The notes: a model not told the origin generated them from the letters alone. DNA of 64,000 nt from Pseudomonas fluorescens (GCF_000802965.1 NZ_JSAK01000045.1:1-64000); one strand, 5' to 3'. Positions 26,895-36,284 are shown, counted from the first letter of the stretch. Numbers and translations: made by a program.

Positions 26895-27308
26895 ATGGAA
26901 ATGCACTCACTTCGTATATTGATCATTCACCTCTGTTCCTCGGGATTGAGTCTCGCCGACCTGCGCGAGTCGGTGGGCCGAGAGTGCCCGCAGGTCGATG
27001 AAATCCAGCTCCAGGCCGCAGTGCGTGAGCTTCAGCATGAAGGTCTGTTAGTCGGTCACGAAATCGCAGGTAAGTGGACGCTCACTGCTGTAGCGAATGA
27101 CGTGGAGAACCGCGAATGGCCGGAATACAGTCAGGAGTTCGCCAATCGCATTCTTGCAATCGAGCAGGAGGAGTTTGTGGAGATCGATGTTGATGATCTG
27201 ATCGCCCAACTCGACGCCATGATTCAAAAGGCTCGAGCAAGAAAATCGCGAATCCGCCAACGTGTCAGCCGCACGGTGAAGGAGGGTGGGCGATCCGATC
27301 AGTCGTGA
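26895..27308 (+). CDS. Small protein with a winged-helix-like N-terminus, function unknown
   Basis: A 137-residue protein. Residues about 5-65 (LADLRESVGRECPQVDEIQL, AAVRELQHEGLLVG, KWTLTA) have the helix-helix-wing rhythm of a winged helix. The middle is acidic (EQEEFVEIDVDDLIAQLDAM) and the tail is highly basic (KARARKSRIRQRVSRTVKEG), compatible with nucleic-acid or partner binding. AAGG precedes ATG 26895 by about 9 bp; an alternative in-frame ATG is at 26901. It probably shares a transcript with the gene at 25951. No family assigned. Confidence 0.6.
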   Translation: MEMHSLRILIIHLCSSGLSLADLRESVGRECPQVDEIQLQAAVRELQHEGLLVGHEIAGKWTLTAVANDVENREWPEYSQEFANRILAIEQEEFVEIDVDDLIAQLDAMIQKARARKSRIRQRVSRTVKEGGRSDQS

Positions 27309-27354
27309 AGCGAGGTAAGCCAAGGGTCGCATCGCGGCCCTGGTCTCAGTTTGT

Positions 27355-27990
27355 TCAGGGCGCGATTTTCGCCTGCTCCGTCAGCACCGCCGCTTCACGC
27401 CGGTTTGCGCTGTTCTCCATGGCGGCCACCAGATCCTTGGCGCCCGAGCCCCATTTGGAGATGACTTTGAAGGCGTCGGTGAAGGAAACGTCCAGGGGAT
27501 GCACGCGGTTCCCGTCGAGAATGTAGACAGCACCGGCCAATGGCGTGGGCACCGACGGGACGAAAATCGTGTAGCGGCCGTCCTCGAACACTTCGATGAT
27601 GAAGGCCGGGACGAGGGCGTCTTCGATTTCGACCAGGGCAGGCTTCCAGACGGTTTGGCGGCTGTCACCCGCGACCTGTTGCGTCAGGCTGCGGAACAAC
27701 CCGTAGCCGGGGATTCGTTCGAAGAACCTCTTTTCCACTCGATCACGGGCCCGCTGTCCCAGACGGGTGCGCAAGGCAGAGCCGATCAGGAAGCAAATCA
27801 ACAACACCAGAATGAGTGATAACAACTGCTCGGCGGGAAGCCAGTCTGGAAGGATTTGAGTGAAAGGCCGCACCAGTTGCCCAAGCGATTTCATGCCCTT
27901 GAGCAGCAACAGGATGGCAAGGTAGATCGGGATGATGACCAGCAGTCCAGCAATCACCCGTTTGGTGAAGTACCCAAGTGCCTGTTTCAT
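27355..27990 (-). CDS. DUF502 family membrane protein
   Basis: A 211-residue inner-membrane protein with two N-terminal transmembrane helices (VIAGLLVIIPIYLAILLLL about 12-30; LLSLILVLLICFLIGSALR about 58-76). A C-terminal soluble beta-rich domain follows with IPGYGLFRSLTQQVAG, FIIEVFEDGRYTIFVPSVPT and PLAGAVYILDGNRVHPLDVS, the DUF502 hallmarks. Function unknown. Start ATG 27990 is chosen because the family begins just before the first helix; the frame extends upstream to 28068 without support. Confidence 0.85.
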   Translation of the reverse strand: MKQALGYFTKRVIAGLLVIIPIYLAILLLLKGMKSLGQLVRPFTQILPDWLPAEQLLSLILVLLICFLIGSALRTRLGQRARDRVEKRFFERIPGYGLFRSLTQQVAGDSRQTVWKPALVEIEDALVPAFIIEVFEDGRYTIFVPSVPTPLAGAVYILDGNRVHPLDVSFTDAFKVISKWGSGAKDLVAAMENSANRREAAVLTEQAKIAP

Positions 27991-28160
27991 ATGCACTGCC
28001 TTTGGTTCTGGATGAGCGGGAAGGGCCGCACCCTTGATCTCCCTGGGCAGTGTTAGTGCGCGGCACATTCGCGTGAAAACGCCGCGCAGCTACCCCCGAT
28101 CCCCGAACAGATCGACCGTTTCAGACCCGGCAGCCACAGGGAGCCGGGTTCGGTTGACGA

Positions 28161-28424
28161 TTAGTATTTGATGTCTCGAGCCGTGTCGCGGTTGTCTTGC
28201 TTGGTGTCGCGCTTGTCCTGACGACAATCGTTACGGCTTTTTTCATCGCCTTCTTTGCATTCCTCTTTGACTTCCCTGGCGGCATCTCGCCCTTCTTGCT
28301 TGGTGTCGCGCGATTCTTGCCGTTGGTCAGCCTGGTCGGTTGCGTAGGCCGGCACCGAAACCCCGTACACGCCAGCAACGAGGGCCAGTGTCGCCAGTGC
28401 AGTCAGGTAAGGCTTGCGAATCAT
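28161..28424 (-). CDS. Small exported charged-repeat protein
   Basis: An 87-residue protein with a signal peptide (MIRKPYLTALATLALVAGVY, cleavage near AYA-TDQ, residue 29). The mature part is 58 residues of almost pure charged and polar sequence with a recurring RD-KQ-RD pattern (RQESRDTKQEGRDAAREVKE; DCRQDKRDTKQDNRDTARDI) and two cysteines. It is probably a periplasmic helix or intrinsically disordered protein. AGGAGG 9 bp before ATG 28424 fixes the start. No function known. Confidence 0.75.
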   Translation of the reverse strand: MIRKPYLTALATLALVAGVYGVSVPAYATDQADQRQESRDTKQEGRDAAREVKEECKEGDEKSRNDCRQDKRDTKQDNRDTARDIKY

Positions 28425-28605
28425 GATGATCTTCCTCCTGAACAAGGGTACTCAATCACTTGATTTCCCCGGTCATAAGCCGGATCTGCTCTACCGCTCG
28501 CACTCAAAAAGTTGCTTTTGAGTGTGAGCTTTAACGATAGACGATATGGGCAGCCCTACAAGTTGGCGCGGCCATGCAAAACCTTGAAGGCCCCGGGGGG
28601 GGCAT

Positions 28606-30153
28606 CTAGAGCATTTTCTCCAGGCCGATTGTGTCGCTGAGCCAAGCTTTGAAGCTGCGCCATTTACCGCCGGGCTCCTTGCGCAGGGTGTACAGGCGGC
28701 CGTCGTCTTCGGCGATCCAGACGATTTCGCCGTTTTCCAGGCGGGCCTGGTAACTGACGGCTGGCGCCATGCCCTCATGCGCCAGCTTGCGCAGGTAGCC
28801 GGCCAACTCAGGGCTGTCGACCAGCACCCCGACTTCGGTGTTCCAGAACACCGAGCGCGGGTCGAAATTGAAGGAGCCGATGAACACCTTCTGCTTGTCG
28901 AGGATCATGGCTTTGGTGTGCAAGCTGGAGTCCGAACCACCACTGAAACCAAAGGACGAACCACCACCGGGGTCGTCCGGCTGGCGCCGCAGTTCATAGA
29001 GTTTCACGCCATGTTCGAGCAGGGTTTTGCGGTAGGGCGCATAGCCGCCGTGCACCGCCGGCACATCGGTGGCTTCCAGTGAGTTAGTCAGCAGGCGCAC
29101 ATCGACGCCGGCATCGGCACGCCCGAGCAGGTAACGCATGCCTGGTTGCTGCGGGACGAAATAGGCCGAAATCAGGATCAGCTCCTTGTTGACGCTGTCG
29201 AGTTCGGGCCGCAGTTGCGTCGACATCACCAGCGCGAGGGCCGGTTCGCCGTCGGCCAGTACTTTGCTCGGCGCGTCCCACATCGCTTTGCTATGCGCCC
29301 AGATAAGCTGCTGGCGCCAGGTCGCGAGTTGCGGTTGGGTCCGGTAGGTCATGAGGTGGTCGAACAGGGCCTTGTTTTCGATCCGCGTGCTTTGCAGCGA
29401 TTGCTCCAGGCGTTGGCGGCTCTTGGCCAAGTCCTCGGCTGTTGGCTTGTTGAGCAGGAAGTCACTGATCGGCTGGCTCAGGGCGCTGTTCCAGTACTGA
29501 TCGAAGCTGTGGCCCAACTGCTCGGCAACCGGGCCGAAGCACAGCAGGTCCATGTCGGTGAAATTGAGATCCGGCTTGGCGTCGAAGTATTCATCGCCCA
29601 GGTTGCGTCCGCCGACGATCGCCGCGCTGTTGTCGGCCAGCCATAATTTGTTGTGCATGCGCCGGTGCTGTTGGGAAAGATCGAGCAGGCGGCCCATGGT
29701 TCGGGTAACCAGGGTGCTGCGCCCGAGATGCAGAGGGTTGAAGACACGGATGTAAATATTCGGGTGCACGGCGAGGGTCGCGATGACTTCTTCCTGGCCG
29801 TCGGTGGCGGTGTCATCGAGCAGTATGCGAATGCGTACGCCGCGATCGGCGGCCAGCAGAATTTCACGGACCAATGCCCGGGTGCTGAGCCCGTTATGCA
29901 CGATGTAGTACTGCACATCGATGCTTTTCTGCGCATTGCGGATCAACTCGGCACGCGCGCGGAACGCTTCACTGCTGTTAGGCAACAGGCGAAAGCCCGA
30001 ACGGCCCTCATGCGGGGCAGCCTGGGACTGGATTGAACGCCCGAACGCCGAATCGCTGGCAGGTATGGCCTCGCTGAACTCATGGGGCAAACGCGTGGTG
30101 GCGCAGCCGGCGAGCAGCAGTGCGAGCAGCATGGCGGGGATGAACCGGGACAT
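28606..30153 (-). CDS. ClsC-like phospholipase D family lipoprotein
   Basis: About 515 residues, starting MSRFIPAMLLALLLAGC, a lipoprotein signal with lipobox LAGC. Two HKD motifs are present: MHNKLWLADNSAAIVGGRN (about 160) and LHTKAMILDKQKVFIGSFN (about 415). DVQYYIVHNGLS precedes the first and GDEYFDAKP follows it, which matches ClsC/YmdC-type cardiolipin synthases more than secreted phospholipases. In E. coli, ClsC joins phosphatidylglycerol and phosphatidylethanolamine; here a small partner such as YmdB is not adjacent. An upstream GTG (30174) or TTG (30159) could also start translation, since the best AGG is nearer to the TTG. Confidence 0.82.
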   Translation of the reverse strand: MSRFIPAMLLALLLAGCATTRLPHEFSEAIPASDSAFGRSIQSQAAPHEGRSGFRLLPNSSEAFRARAELIRNAQKSIDVQYYIVHNGLSTRALVREILLAADRGVRIRILLDDTATDGQEEVIATLAVHPNIYIRVFNPLHLGRSTLVTRTMGRLLDLSQQHRRMHNKLWLADNSAAIVGGRNLGDEYFDAKPDLNFTDMDLLCFGPVAEQLGHSFDQYWNSALSQPISDFLLNKPTAEDLAKSRQRLEQSLQSTRIENKALFDHLMTYRTQPQLATWRQQLIWAHSKAMWDAPSKVLADGEPALALVMSTQLRPELDSVNKELILISAYFVPQQPGMRYLLGRADAGVDVRLLTNSLEATDVPAVHGGYAPYRKTLLEHGVKLYELRRQPDDPGGGSSFGFSGGSDSSLHTKAMILDKQKVFIGSFNFDPRSVFWNTEVGVLVDSPELAGYLRKLAHEGMAPAVSYQARLENGEIVWIAEDDGRLYTLRKEPGGKWRSFKAWLSDTIGLEKML

Positions 30154-30383
30154 GCGCAAATGGCTCGTCCTCACCCTCGACGGGTGTTGTATTGACCTCG
30201 GGCGCCCGCCAATGGTTGCGACTTAGTTGTCCGGTTCATTCGCAGGCAGTTACGGTGCTTGCTCGATGCCGGGAGCATGCAGCCCACGGCCATCTGCGCA
30301 CCTTCTTCCAGTAAAGCCCGGTTCCGGCGCAGCGTGCCGAAATTTTCCGGTCGTCGCGCCCGGAATACCAGACCGTCAGGTTG

Positions 30384-32510
30384 TCAGAGCAAACTCCACG
30401 ACACCCCGGCATACACCCCGAAACCTTCACCCGGTGTGGAGCGTGCCGCATCCAGCCCTTTGTCGTCATAGCCCGGCGTGACGGTGGCGGCGTAGTGCTT
30501 GTCGGTCAGGTTGCGCAGGTCCAGCCAGGTCTGCCAGTCGCCCTTGGGCGAGTTGTAACCGAGCGTGGCGCCGAACAGCGCGTACGGATCGGCGTAGTAG
30601 CTGTTGGCGTAATCCACCGCAACCTTGGACACGAGCTGCGTGTTGAGCGCAGCGAAGAAGCCCATTGGCCAGTCGTAGCGCAGTTCGCCCTGGTAGTAGT
30701 GCATCGGCAGGCCAGGCAAGCGGTTGTCGCCGAAACGGTCGTCGTCACGGTAGTGGAAGTCACTGAAGGTATAGCTCTGACGCAGGTTCAATTGGCCACC
30801 GTCGGCCCGCGACCACAGGTTGCTTTCGAGGCTGGCTTCCACGCCTTGGTGCACGGTCGGGCTGGCGTTGAGCTCATAGGGCGTGGTGGCGTTGGCATCC
30901 GGCAACACCGAAAGCAACTCGTGCTGCACTTGCGCGTAATACCAGGCCAGGCTCCATTGGCCCATTGCGCTGTCACCACGACCACCGATTTCCAGGGTGG
31001 TCGCCGTCTGGTTTTGCAACTCGATCGGGTCGCTTTGGGTGCCTGTGGCGGGGCCGTTGCCGGCCGGGAATCGAATGTTGGAACTGTAGATCAGTGACCA
31101 CGGATGTGGCGCCTCGACCGAGCGACTGAGGTTGCCGAACAGTTGCAGGTCAGGTGTCAGTTGATAGCGCAGGCCCACGCGTGGCGCGTAGTCCCAATCG
31201 TTGAGGCTGGTCTTGCCGCCCGATTGCGGGTACGTGACTTCACTTTCGCGGCGGGTGTAGATCGCGGCAAGGCCGGTGGTCAGCCACAGGTCGTCGGCGA
31301 TCTCCAGGTCATTGCCAACATGCAGGACCGTGTCCGAGCCCTGATAGGTGAAGTTGCGCATGTGCGTGCCCGGTGCGTAGCCGGCGGTGTTGCCGGTGGG
31401 GATGCGCACCAACTCGCTGGCGCCGGCATTGGGCAGGTGTTTGGTCACGCGCAAACCCAGTGTGCTATTGCTTTCCAGACCCCAGAGCGTGTCGCGACGC
31501 TTGTAGTCGAACGTACCGCTGACATCCGTGTACGCCACCTTCAGGCGGTTGGGACCCTCACGCAGATCCATGGGATAGTCGTGGTAGACAAGACCGGTCT
31601 GGATGCTTGAATCGTCATCGATGTAGTAGGTGATCTTGTTGCCGAAAAAGGTGCTGCCCGGCTGCTTGCGGCTGTCGTCCCGCGATACATAAGCGGGGTT
31701 GGCCGCCCGTGGGTCGTGTTCGATGGAGTGCTTGGTCACGCGCCCGGCGAGGTCGTTGTCGGTCTCGCGATAGCGCAGGTAGAAGCGCGTTTCCAGGTTT
31801 GGGTTGAAGCGATAACCGACGTTGAAGATTGCGCCCTGGCTCTCGCTGGCCGTGTGGTCCTGATAGCCATCGGAACTGGCGTCGGTCATCGCCACGTAGT
31901 AGTCGAAATCGCCCAGCACCTGCCCGGAACTGACCTGGCGCTGAACATAGCCGTGGCTGCCCATCGCGTAGCGCACCTGCAACCGTGGTGCGTTGTAGCC
32001 GGTGTGGCTGACGTAATCGATGGCGCCGCCCAAGGCGAGGGCGCCCCGGTCGAAACCGTTGGCGCCACGCAACACTTCCACGTGATCGAGCCACAGCGGT
32101 TCCAGCAGTTCATAGGGTGTGCCGCCCGGGCCGGTGAGAGGCAGGCCGTCGAGCATGGTGTACAAACCCGAGGCGTGGGCACCCGGCGCGCGGTTGATCC
32201 CCGAGCCACGGATCGAGATCTTCACCCCTTCGTTGCCGGCAGACTGGGCATATATGCCTGGCTGATAGGCCAACACATCCTGGTTGCTCGCCACGCGGCC
32301 CTGCAGAGGACGGCGCATGTCGACCACGTTGCTGCCGCCGGGCACCTGGGCTAGCCGGGCCTTGGCGTCCTCGATCGACAAGTCTTCGCTGCTGCGGTCC
32401 TCAGCCCCGATCAGCACTTGTCCCAGTTCCATGCCTTGGGCTGCGACCATGGTCGGACACGCAAGGGCCAGGCCCAGCAGTGCAGTGGGCAGGGATTTGG
32501 GCGAGGGCAT
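30384..32510 (-). CDS. TonB-dependent outer-membrane receptor
   Basis: A 708-residue receptor. Its signal peptide (MPSPKSLPTALLGLALACPT, cleavage VAA-QG near residue 26) is followed by a plug domain (about 65-180, VDMRRPLQGRVASNQDVLAY, ISIRGSGINRAPGAHASGLY, LDHVEVLRGANGFDRGALAL). The barrel ends AGVSWSLL, leaving a non-standard final leucine instead of aromatic. TGGAG lies 9 bp before ATG 32510. No sigma/anti-sigma genes or Fur-box-like sequence were seen nearby. Substrate unknown; FecA-like ferric-chelate uptake is possible. Confidence 0.87.
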   Translation of the reverse strand: MPSPKSLPTALLGLALACPTMVAAQGMELGQVLIGAEDRSSEDLSIEDAKARLAQVPGGSNVVDMRRPLQGRVASNQDVLAYQPGIYAQSAGNEGVKISIRGSGINRAPGAHASGLYTMLDGLPLTGPGGTPYELLEPLWLDHVEVLRGANGFDRGALALGGAIDYVSHTGYNAPRLQVRYAMGSHGYVQRQVSSGQVLGDFDYYVAMTDASSDGYQDHTASESQGAIFNVGYRFNPNLETRFYLRYRETDNDLAGRVTKHSIEHDPRAANPAYVSRDDSRKQPGSTFFGNKITYYIDDDSSIQTGLVYHDYPMDLREGPNRLKVAYTDVSGTFDYKRRDTLWGLESNSTLGLRVTKHLPNAGASELVRIPTGNTAGYAPGTHMRNFTYQGSDTVLHVGNDLEIADDLWLTTGLAAIYTRRESEVTYPQSGGKTSLNDWDYAPRVGLRYQLTPDLQLFGNLSRSVEAPHPWSLIYSSNIRFPAGNGPATGTQSDPIELQNQTATTLEIGGRGDSAMGQWSLAWYYAQVQHELLSVLPDANATTPYELNASPTVHQGVEASLESNLWSRADGGQLNLRQSYTFSDFHYRDDDRFGDNRLPGLPMHYYQGELRYDWPMGFFAALNTQLVSKVAVDYANSYYADPYALFGATLGYNSPKGDWQTWLDLRNLTDKHYAATVTPGYDDKGLDAARSTPGEGFGVYAGVSWSLL

Positions 32511-32685
32511 TGAGAAAACTCCAGACAAACAGAACGGGCAGTGAAGAACTGCGACGTATCAAGGAACGAGGGAAACACATGGCAATTTTGATTTTTTGTG
32601 ACGGTCGTCGACAGAAACGCGGGGGGCGAAACAGCTGCTCTGGTTTTACCCTGATCCGTTGGCAGCTTGGGACTCTATCTAACCT

Positions 32686-33876
32686 TCATATTCCTGCAAT
32701 GGATCGAAGATGATTTATACGGCACGCGAAGGTTTTTTCGAACGTGTGATTGGATGAAAGCGCTGCCGCCTCATCAATAAGCGAGGCGAGCCTCACTCGA
32801 TCGTGATCGAGTTCGACAATGGCTTCGGCGATTTCCTCCGGCTTGCCCATGGGGCTGGCCAGACCGCCGCCACCAAGAGCCAGCACGCCAGTAAACGCAT
32901 CATTGTTATAGCCGACAATCGGAACCCCGCATCCCATCGTCTCCAAGTACGTACAAGAGGGGTCGGCTTGAGTATGGGCGCACAAAAATATGTCTACGCC
33001 CGACTTGAGATTCGGTACAAGTTCCTCGGCGAATGGGACCGGCCCTGCCAGTGTTATAAGGTCTTCCATTCCGGAGCTTTGAATGCTGCTCCTGATTGAT
33101 TCAGAAAGCGGGCCGTGTCCATAGATATCAAGGGTAAATTTAACGCCTCGATTTGCAAGCGCCAGAGCGATCGGCACAAGATGATCCGCTCCTTTCATTG
33201 CAATCAATCGCCCGGAGAAAGCCAGCCGAAGAGGAGCGCCACGGAGCACCGAAGCTTTCTTCTCGGAAATTTCATTTAGGGAAACGGCGTCAGTCTCGGT
33301 AATTCTGCTATCGAAATATAAAAGTGAAGATTTTGTAGAGGGCCCATATAAGTTATGAGCAGGCGTACCATTGGCCTGTAATCCGGCAGCATGGCGAAAC
33401 GCGCGTCGTCGTATGAACTCCGTTTTTAAATTCCAGACGGCGGACTTCAGTTTTTTAAATGTTCCAGTAGTTTCGAGATCAATTATTTTGAGTCTTGTAT
33501 TCAAGTCGTACTCAATGACGAACACTACTGGTGTTTTTGTTGTTTTATATATGGGGAGGTCATGAAAGTTGTCGCCGGACGCTAGGATAACTGCGCTTTT
33601 GTCCAGCAGTTGCTTGGATTTTGAGATGTCATCATGAATTTCATGAACTTCGAAGGGGAGTTCACTTGGGTGATAGAGCTTTCCATAGCCGATTGAGCTT
33701 GTCGGTCCGGACCTTAAAAGGCATCGTACCAAGCCAGGCCACAACTTGGCGTATAAACGCAGTCCTTCAACTGCTTTTATGTCAAGAAATAGAAGATCGC
33801 CTTGCCGAGAAAAGCGCACGCTAGGGATAACGATTAGCACATTCGAACTAGCGATCGCTTTCAGCGCAGCTGACAT
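32686..33876 (-). CDS. Family 4-type glycosyltransferase, AT-rich and probably acquired
   Basis: A 396-residue GT-B protein. LRLAFSGRLIAMKGADHLVP (about 222) and FTLDIYGHGPLSESIRSS (about 250) begin the C-terminal donor domain. AHTQADPSCTYLETMGCGVP (about 320) carries the glutamate-rich EX7E-like nucleotide-sugar region of GT4. The gene is visibly poorer in G+C than its neighbours (many TTT, AAA and ATA codons) and stands alone, with no other polysaccharide genes nearby. That suggests transfer or a remnant of a larger cluster. No TM segments or signal peptide. The acceptor is unknown. Confidence 0.8.
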   Translation of the reverse strand: MSAALKAIASSNVLIVIPSVRFSRQGDLLFLDIKAVEGLRLYAKLWPGLVRCLLRSGPTSSIGYGKLYHPSELPFEVHEIHDDISKSKQLLDKSAVILASGDNFHDLPIYKTTKTPVVFVIEYDLNTRLKIIDLETTGTFKKLKSAVWNLKTEFIRRRAFRHAAGLQANGTPAHNLYGPSTKSSLLYFDSRITETDAVSLNEISEKKASVLRGAPLRLAFSGRLIAMKGADHLVPIALALANRGVKFTLDIYGHGPLSESIRSSIQSSGMEDLITLAGPVPFAEELVPNLKSGVDIFLCAHTQADPSCTYLETMGCGVPIVGYNNDAFTGVLALGGGGLASPMGKPEEIAEAIVELDHDRVRLASLIDEAAALSSNHTFEKTFACRINHLRSIAGI

Positions 33877-34003
33877 CAGAACCCCTCATCATTTTTCGGA
33901 CAAGCAATCCGTTAGAGTAGCTAAAATACGCGCCGATCCCAACAAAATTATTAACGCATGGTGCCTGTTTTAAAGTGTTGTTCTTAAAATGACGTCAGGA
34001 AAA

Positions 34004-34033
34004 CGTCGACAACCTTCGAGAAGTTTGTCGACG
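34004..34033 (-). terminator. Terminator downstream of the MHS transporter
   Basis: Nine-bp stem CGTCGACAA / TTGTCGACG with a 12-nt loop. On the minus strand it is followed by TTTTCC. It lies about 52 nt past the transporter stop codon. Confidence 0.7.
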
Positions 34034-34084
34034 CTATAAGATGCATGTCAGGAAGTATGTGTCCGCTGGTTTTAATCGTCTCGT

Positions 34085-35422
34085 TCAGGCTGCCGCATTC
34101 ACGCCTACGCCTTTTTCCTGCGTCGAAACATCATGCAGGGAAATCCTCGAGGTCTCCGGCAATGCCAGTCCACCCGCCAGCGCGAGCAATGCAATCGCGA
34201 TCAGATAGAACGCCGGCGACAAGTTGCTGCCGGTGGTGCTGATCAGCCACGTAGCCACCAGCGGCGCGGTACCGCCGAAAATCGTATAAGCCATGTTGTA
34301 GGTGATAGCCGAAGCGGTGTATCGCGTGCGGGTAGGGAACGTTTCCGAGAGCAACGCCGCCGTCACCACGCCGCACAACACCGCGCCAACCGCCAACAAC
34401 ATAACGCCGACGACGGATGCTGCGAACGAGCCAGAGCTGGCCATCAGGAACGATGGATACACGGCCACAATCAACAGCGCGCACGCGGTCATCACCGTCA
34501 TTCGACGTCCGACCCGATCCGAATAAAGCCCGGCCAAAGGACAGATCGCCGCAGCGAACAGCAATGCGATCAGTGAAACCAGCAATGCAGTTGCGCGACT
34601 CAAGCCGCCGGCAACTTGCAGGTAAGTAGCGAAGTAAGTGGTGAACATATAAAACGAGAGTGCCGTGAGTGACACAAAAGCGCCCAGGCAGCAGATCGCC
34701 GCACCATGGTTGCGCAACGTTTCCTTCAGTGGCGAATGGGCCACAGCATGTTCCTTGGTCACCGCCTGGAATGCCGGTGTCTCATCGAGTTTCCAGCGCA
34801 AGTAAAGGCCCACCAGGCCCAGCGGCGCTGCGATCAGAAACGGCAGGCGCCAGCCCCAACTGCCCATTGCTTCTGCCGATAACGACGCTTCGAGTGCATA
34901 AGCCACCACGGCTGCCGCGGCGAAGGCAGAAAATGTCGACACTGGAATGAAGCTGCCGTACCAGGCGCGTTTATCACTGGGCGCATGCTCCATCAGGTAG
35001 GCACACGCACCTGCGTATTCTCCCCCGGCGGAAAAGCCTTGGGCGCAACGGATCAATGAAAGAAGAATCGGCGCCATGACCCCGATCGCGGCGTAAGTGG
35101 GAAGCAGACCGATCAAGGTTGTTGCTCCGGCCATCAGCAAAATCGTCATGGCAAGGGTGCGCTTGCGACCGATCCTGTCGCCCAGCATGCCGAAGAAAAT
35201 CCCGCCGAGGGGTCGAAACGCAAACGCCACGGCGAATACTGCAAAGGTCTTGAGTAGCGCGGCACTGGCATCGCCGCTGGGGAAAAATTGCTGGGCGATG
35301 GTTGTGGCCAGGAAGCCATAAACGGCGAAGTCGAACCATTCGACGAAATTGCCGATCCCTGCGGCCACGATCACTTTTCTCAGTGTTTTCGGGCTGACTT
35401 GCTCTGTAGTTGCGTTCGTCAT
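34085..35422 (-). CDS. MFS transporter, metabolite:H+ symporter (MHS) type
   Basis: A 445-residue, 12-helix protein. The start of the transporter proper (VIVAAGIGNFVEWFDFAVYG, about 16-35), GGIFFGMLGDRIGRKRTLAM (about 74-93) and GFSAGGEYAGACAYLMEHAP (about 130-150) are classic MHS signatures shared with ProP, KgtP and ShiA. It takes up a carboxylate or betaine-like solute with protons; the substrate is not deducible. GAGG lies 7 bp before ATG 35422. It is probably monocistronic. Confidence 0.88.
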   Translation of the reverse strand: MTNATTEQVSPKTLRKVIVAAGIGNFVEWFDFAVYGFLATTIAQQFFPSGDASAALLKTFAVFAVAFAFRPLGGIFFGMLGDRIGRKRTLAMTILLMAGATTLIGLLPTYAAIGVMAPILLSLIRCAQGFSAGGEYAGACAYLMEHAPSDKRAWYGSFIPVSTFSAFAAAAVVAYALEASLSAEAMGSWGWRLPFLIAAPLGLVGLYLRWKLDETPAFQAVTKEHAVAHSPLKETLRNHGAAICCLGAFVSLTALSFYMFTTYFATYLQVAGGLSRATALLVSLIALLFAAAICPLAGLYSDRVGRRMTVMTACALLIVAVYPSFLMASSGSFAASVVGVMLLAVGAVLCGVVTAALLSETFPTRTRYTASAITYNMAYTIFGGTAPLVATWLISTTGSNLSPAFYLIAIALLALAGGLALPETSRISLHDVSTQEKGVGVNAAA

Positions 35423-35687
35423 GCTTGACCTCGACAGTCCATCAGTAAGCTTCCGATTATCCGGGGCGGGGTTCAGGTGGCTCACTTCAAAAGTGTCATC
35501 CACATAGTCAGTACCGACTTCATGCAGTTGAGGTAGGCATGAATCGAGCCAGAGTGGTGGGGCATTGATTGCAACGGATCTCGGTCGCGGACGGGATAAT
35601 AAAGTTCAGTGTAGAGACCGATGGGATACGCTGAAGTGATGCGGGTCTTCGTTCAGTTCCACGCTGCTGCCGTTCATGGAGCGCTCC

Positions 35688-36284
35688 ATGCAGTCCATCA
35701 TCACGCGCCTGATGGCGCTGTTTGTCCTTTGCCTGACGCTTGAAGCCCCAGCCCAGACCGACGCCTGCCCGGCTGGCGAAAAACAAGTCTGCCTGGATGG
35801 CTGCATCTGCCTGCCCGACCTGGGCCCGCTGCTCGGTCCCTTGCCTGACGACATCTACCAGATCGCGGCACCTGCCCTGGCGATGTGGCTGACCCAAGCC
35901 CGCGCTGAAGCAGCCATCACCGACGTTCAACCCATTCCAGCGCCTATCCGCGAGCAATTGCTGCGCTGGTACGCCCCCAGCGTTCTTGATGCCGCGCGCT
36001 ACAAAGTCAGCGACAACGGCCAGTTCAGTGCGGCCACCGCCATGCTGCAAAACCCCGATGTCGGTGCCGTGACGCTGATCGACATCATCCTTTTCCGCGA
36101 CGCTCAAAGCGCAGAACAGAACGTTGCGCTCTGGGCTCACGAACTCAAGCATGTGCAGCAGTACCAGGAATGGGGAGTAGAGGGTTTTGCCCAGCGCTAT
36201 ACACAGGATTTCAATGCGGTGGAGGCACCGGCCTACGCCATACAGGCTGAGGTCAGGCGGGCAGTGCGGGAAGGGAGTAATTGA
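35688..36284 (+). CDS. Exported DUF4157-type protein with HELKH motif
   Basis: A 198-residue protein with a signal peptide (MQSIITRLMALFVLCLTLEA, cleavage APAQ-TD about residue 23). Next is a cysteine cluster (CPAGEKQVCLDGCICLP, four cysteines, about 27-43). The rest matches the DUF4157 fold, with LWAHELKHVQQYQEWGVEGF (about 145-165) giving a zinc-metallopeptidase-like HExxH, here HELKH. DUF4157 occurs in effectors of extracellular contractile injection systems and in other secreted proteins. No such system is adjacent. ATG 35688 has GGAG 7 bp upstream; ATG 35676 forms part of that site. Confidence 0.75.
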   Translation: MQSIITRLMALFVLCLTLEAPAQTDACPAGEKQVCLDGCICLPDLGPLLGPLPDDIYQIAAPALAMWLTQARAEAAITDVQPIPAPIREQLLRWYAPSVLDAARYKVSDNGQFSAATAMLQNPDVGAVTLIDIILFRDAQSAEQNVALWAHELKHVQQYQEWGVEGFAQRYTQDFNAVEAPAYAIQAEVRRAVREGSN

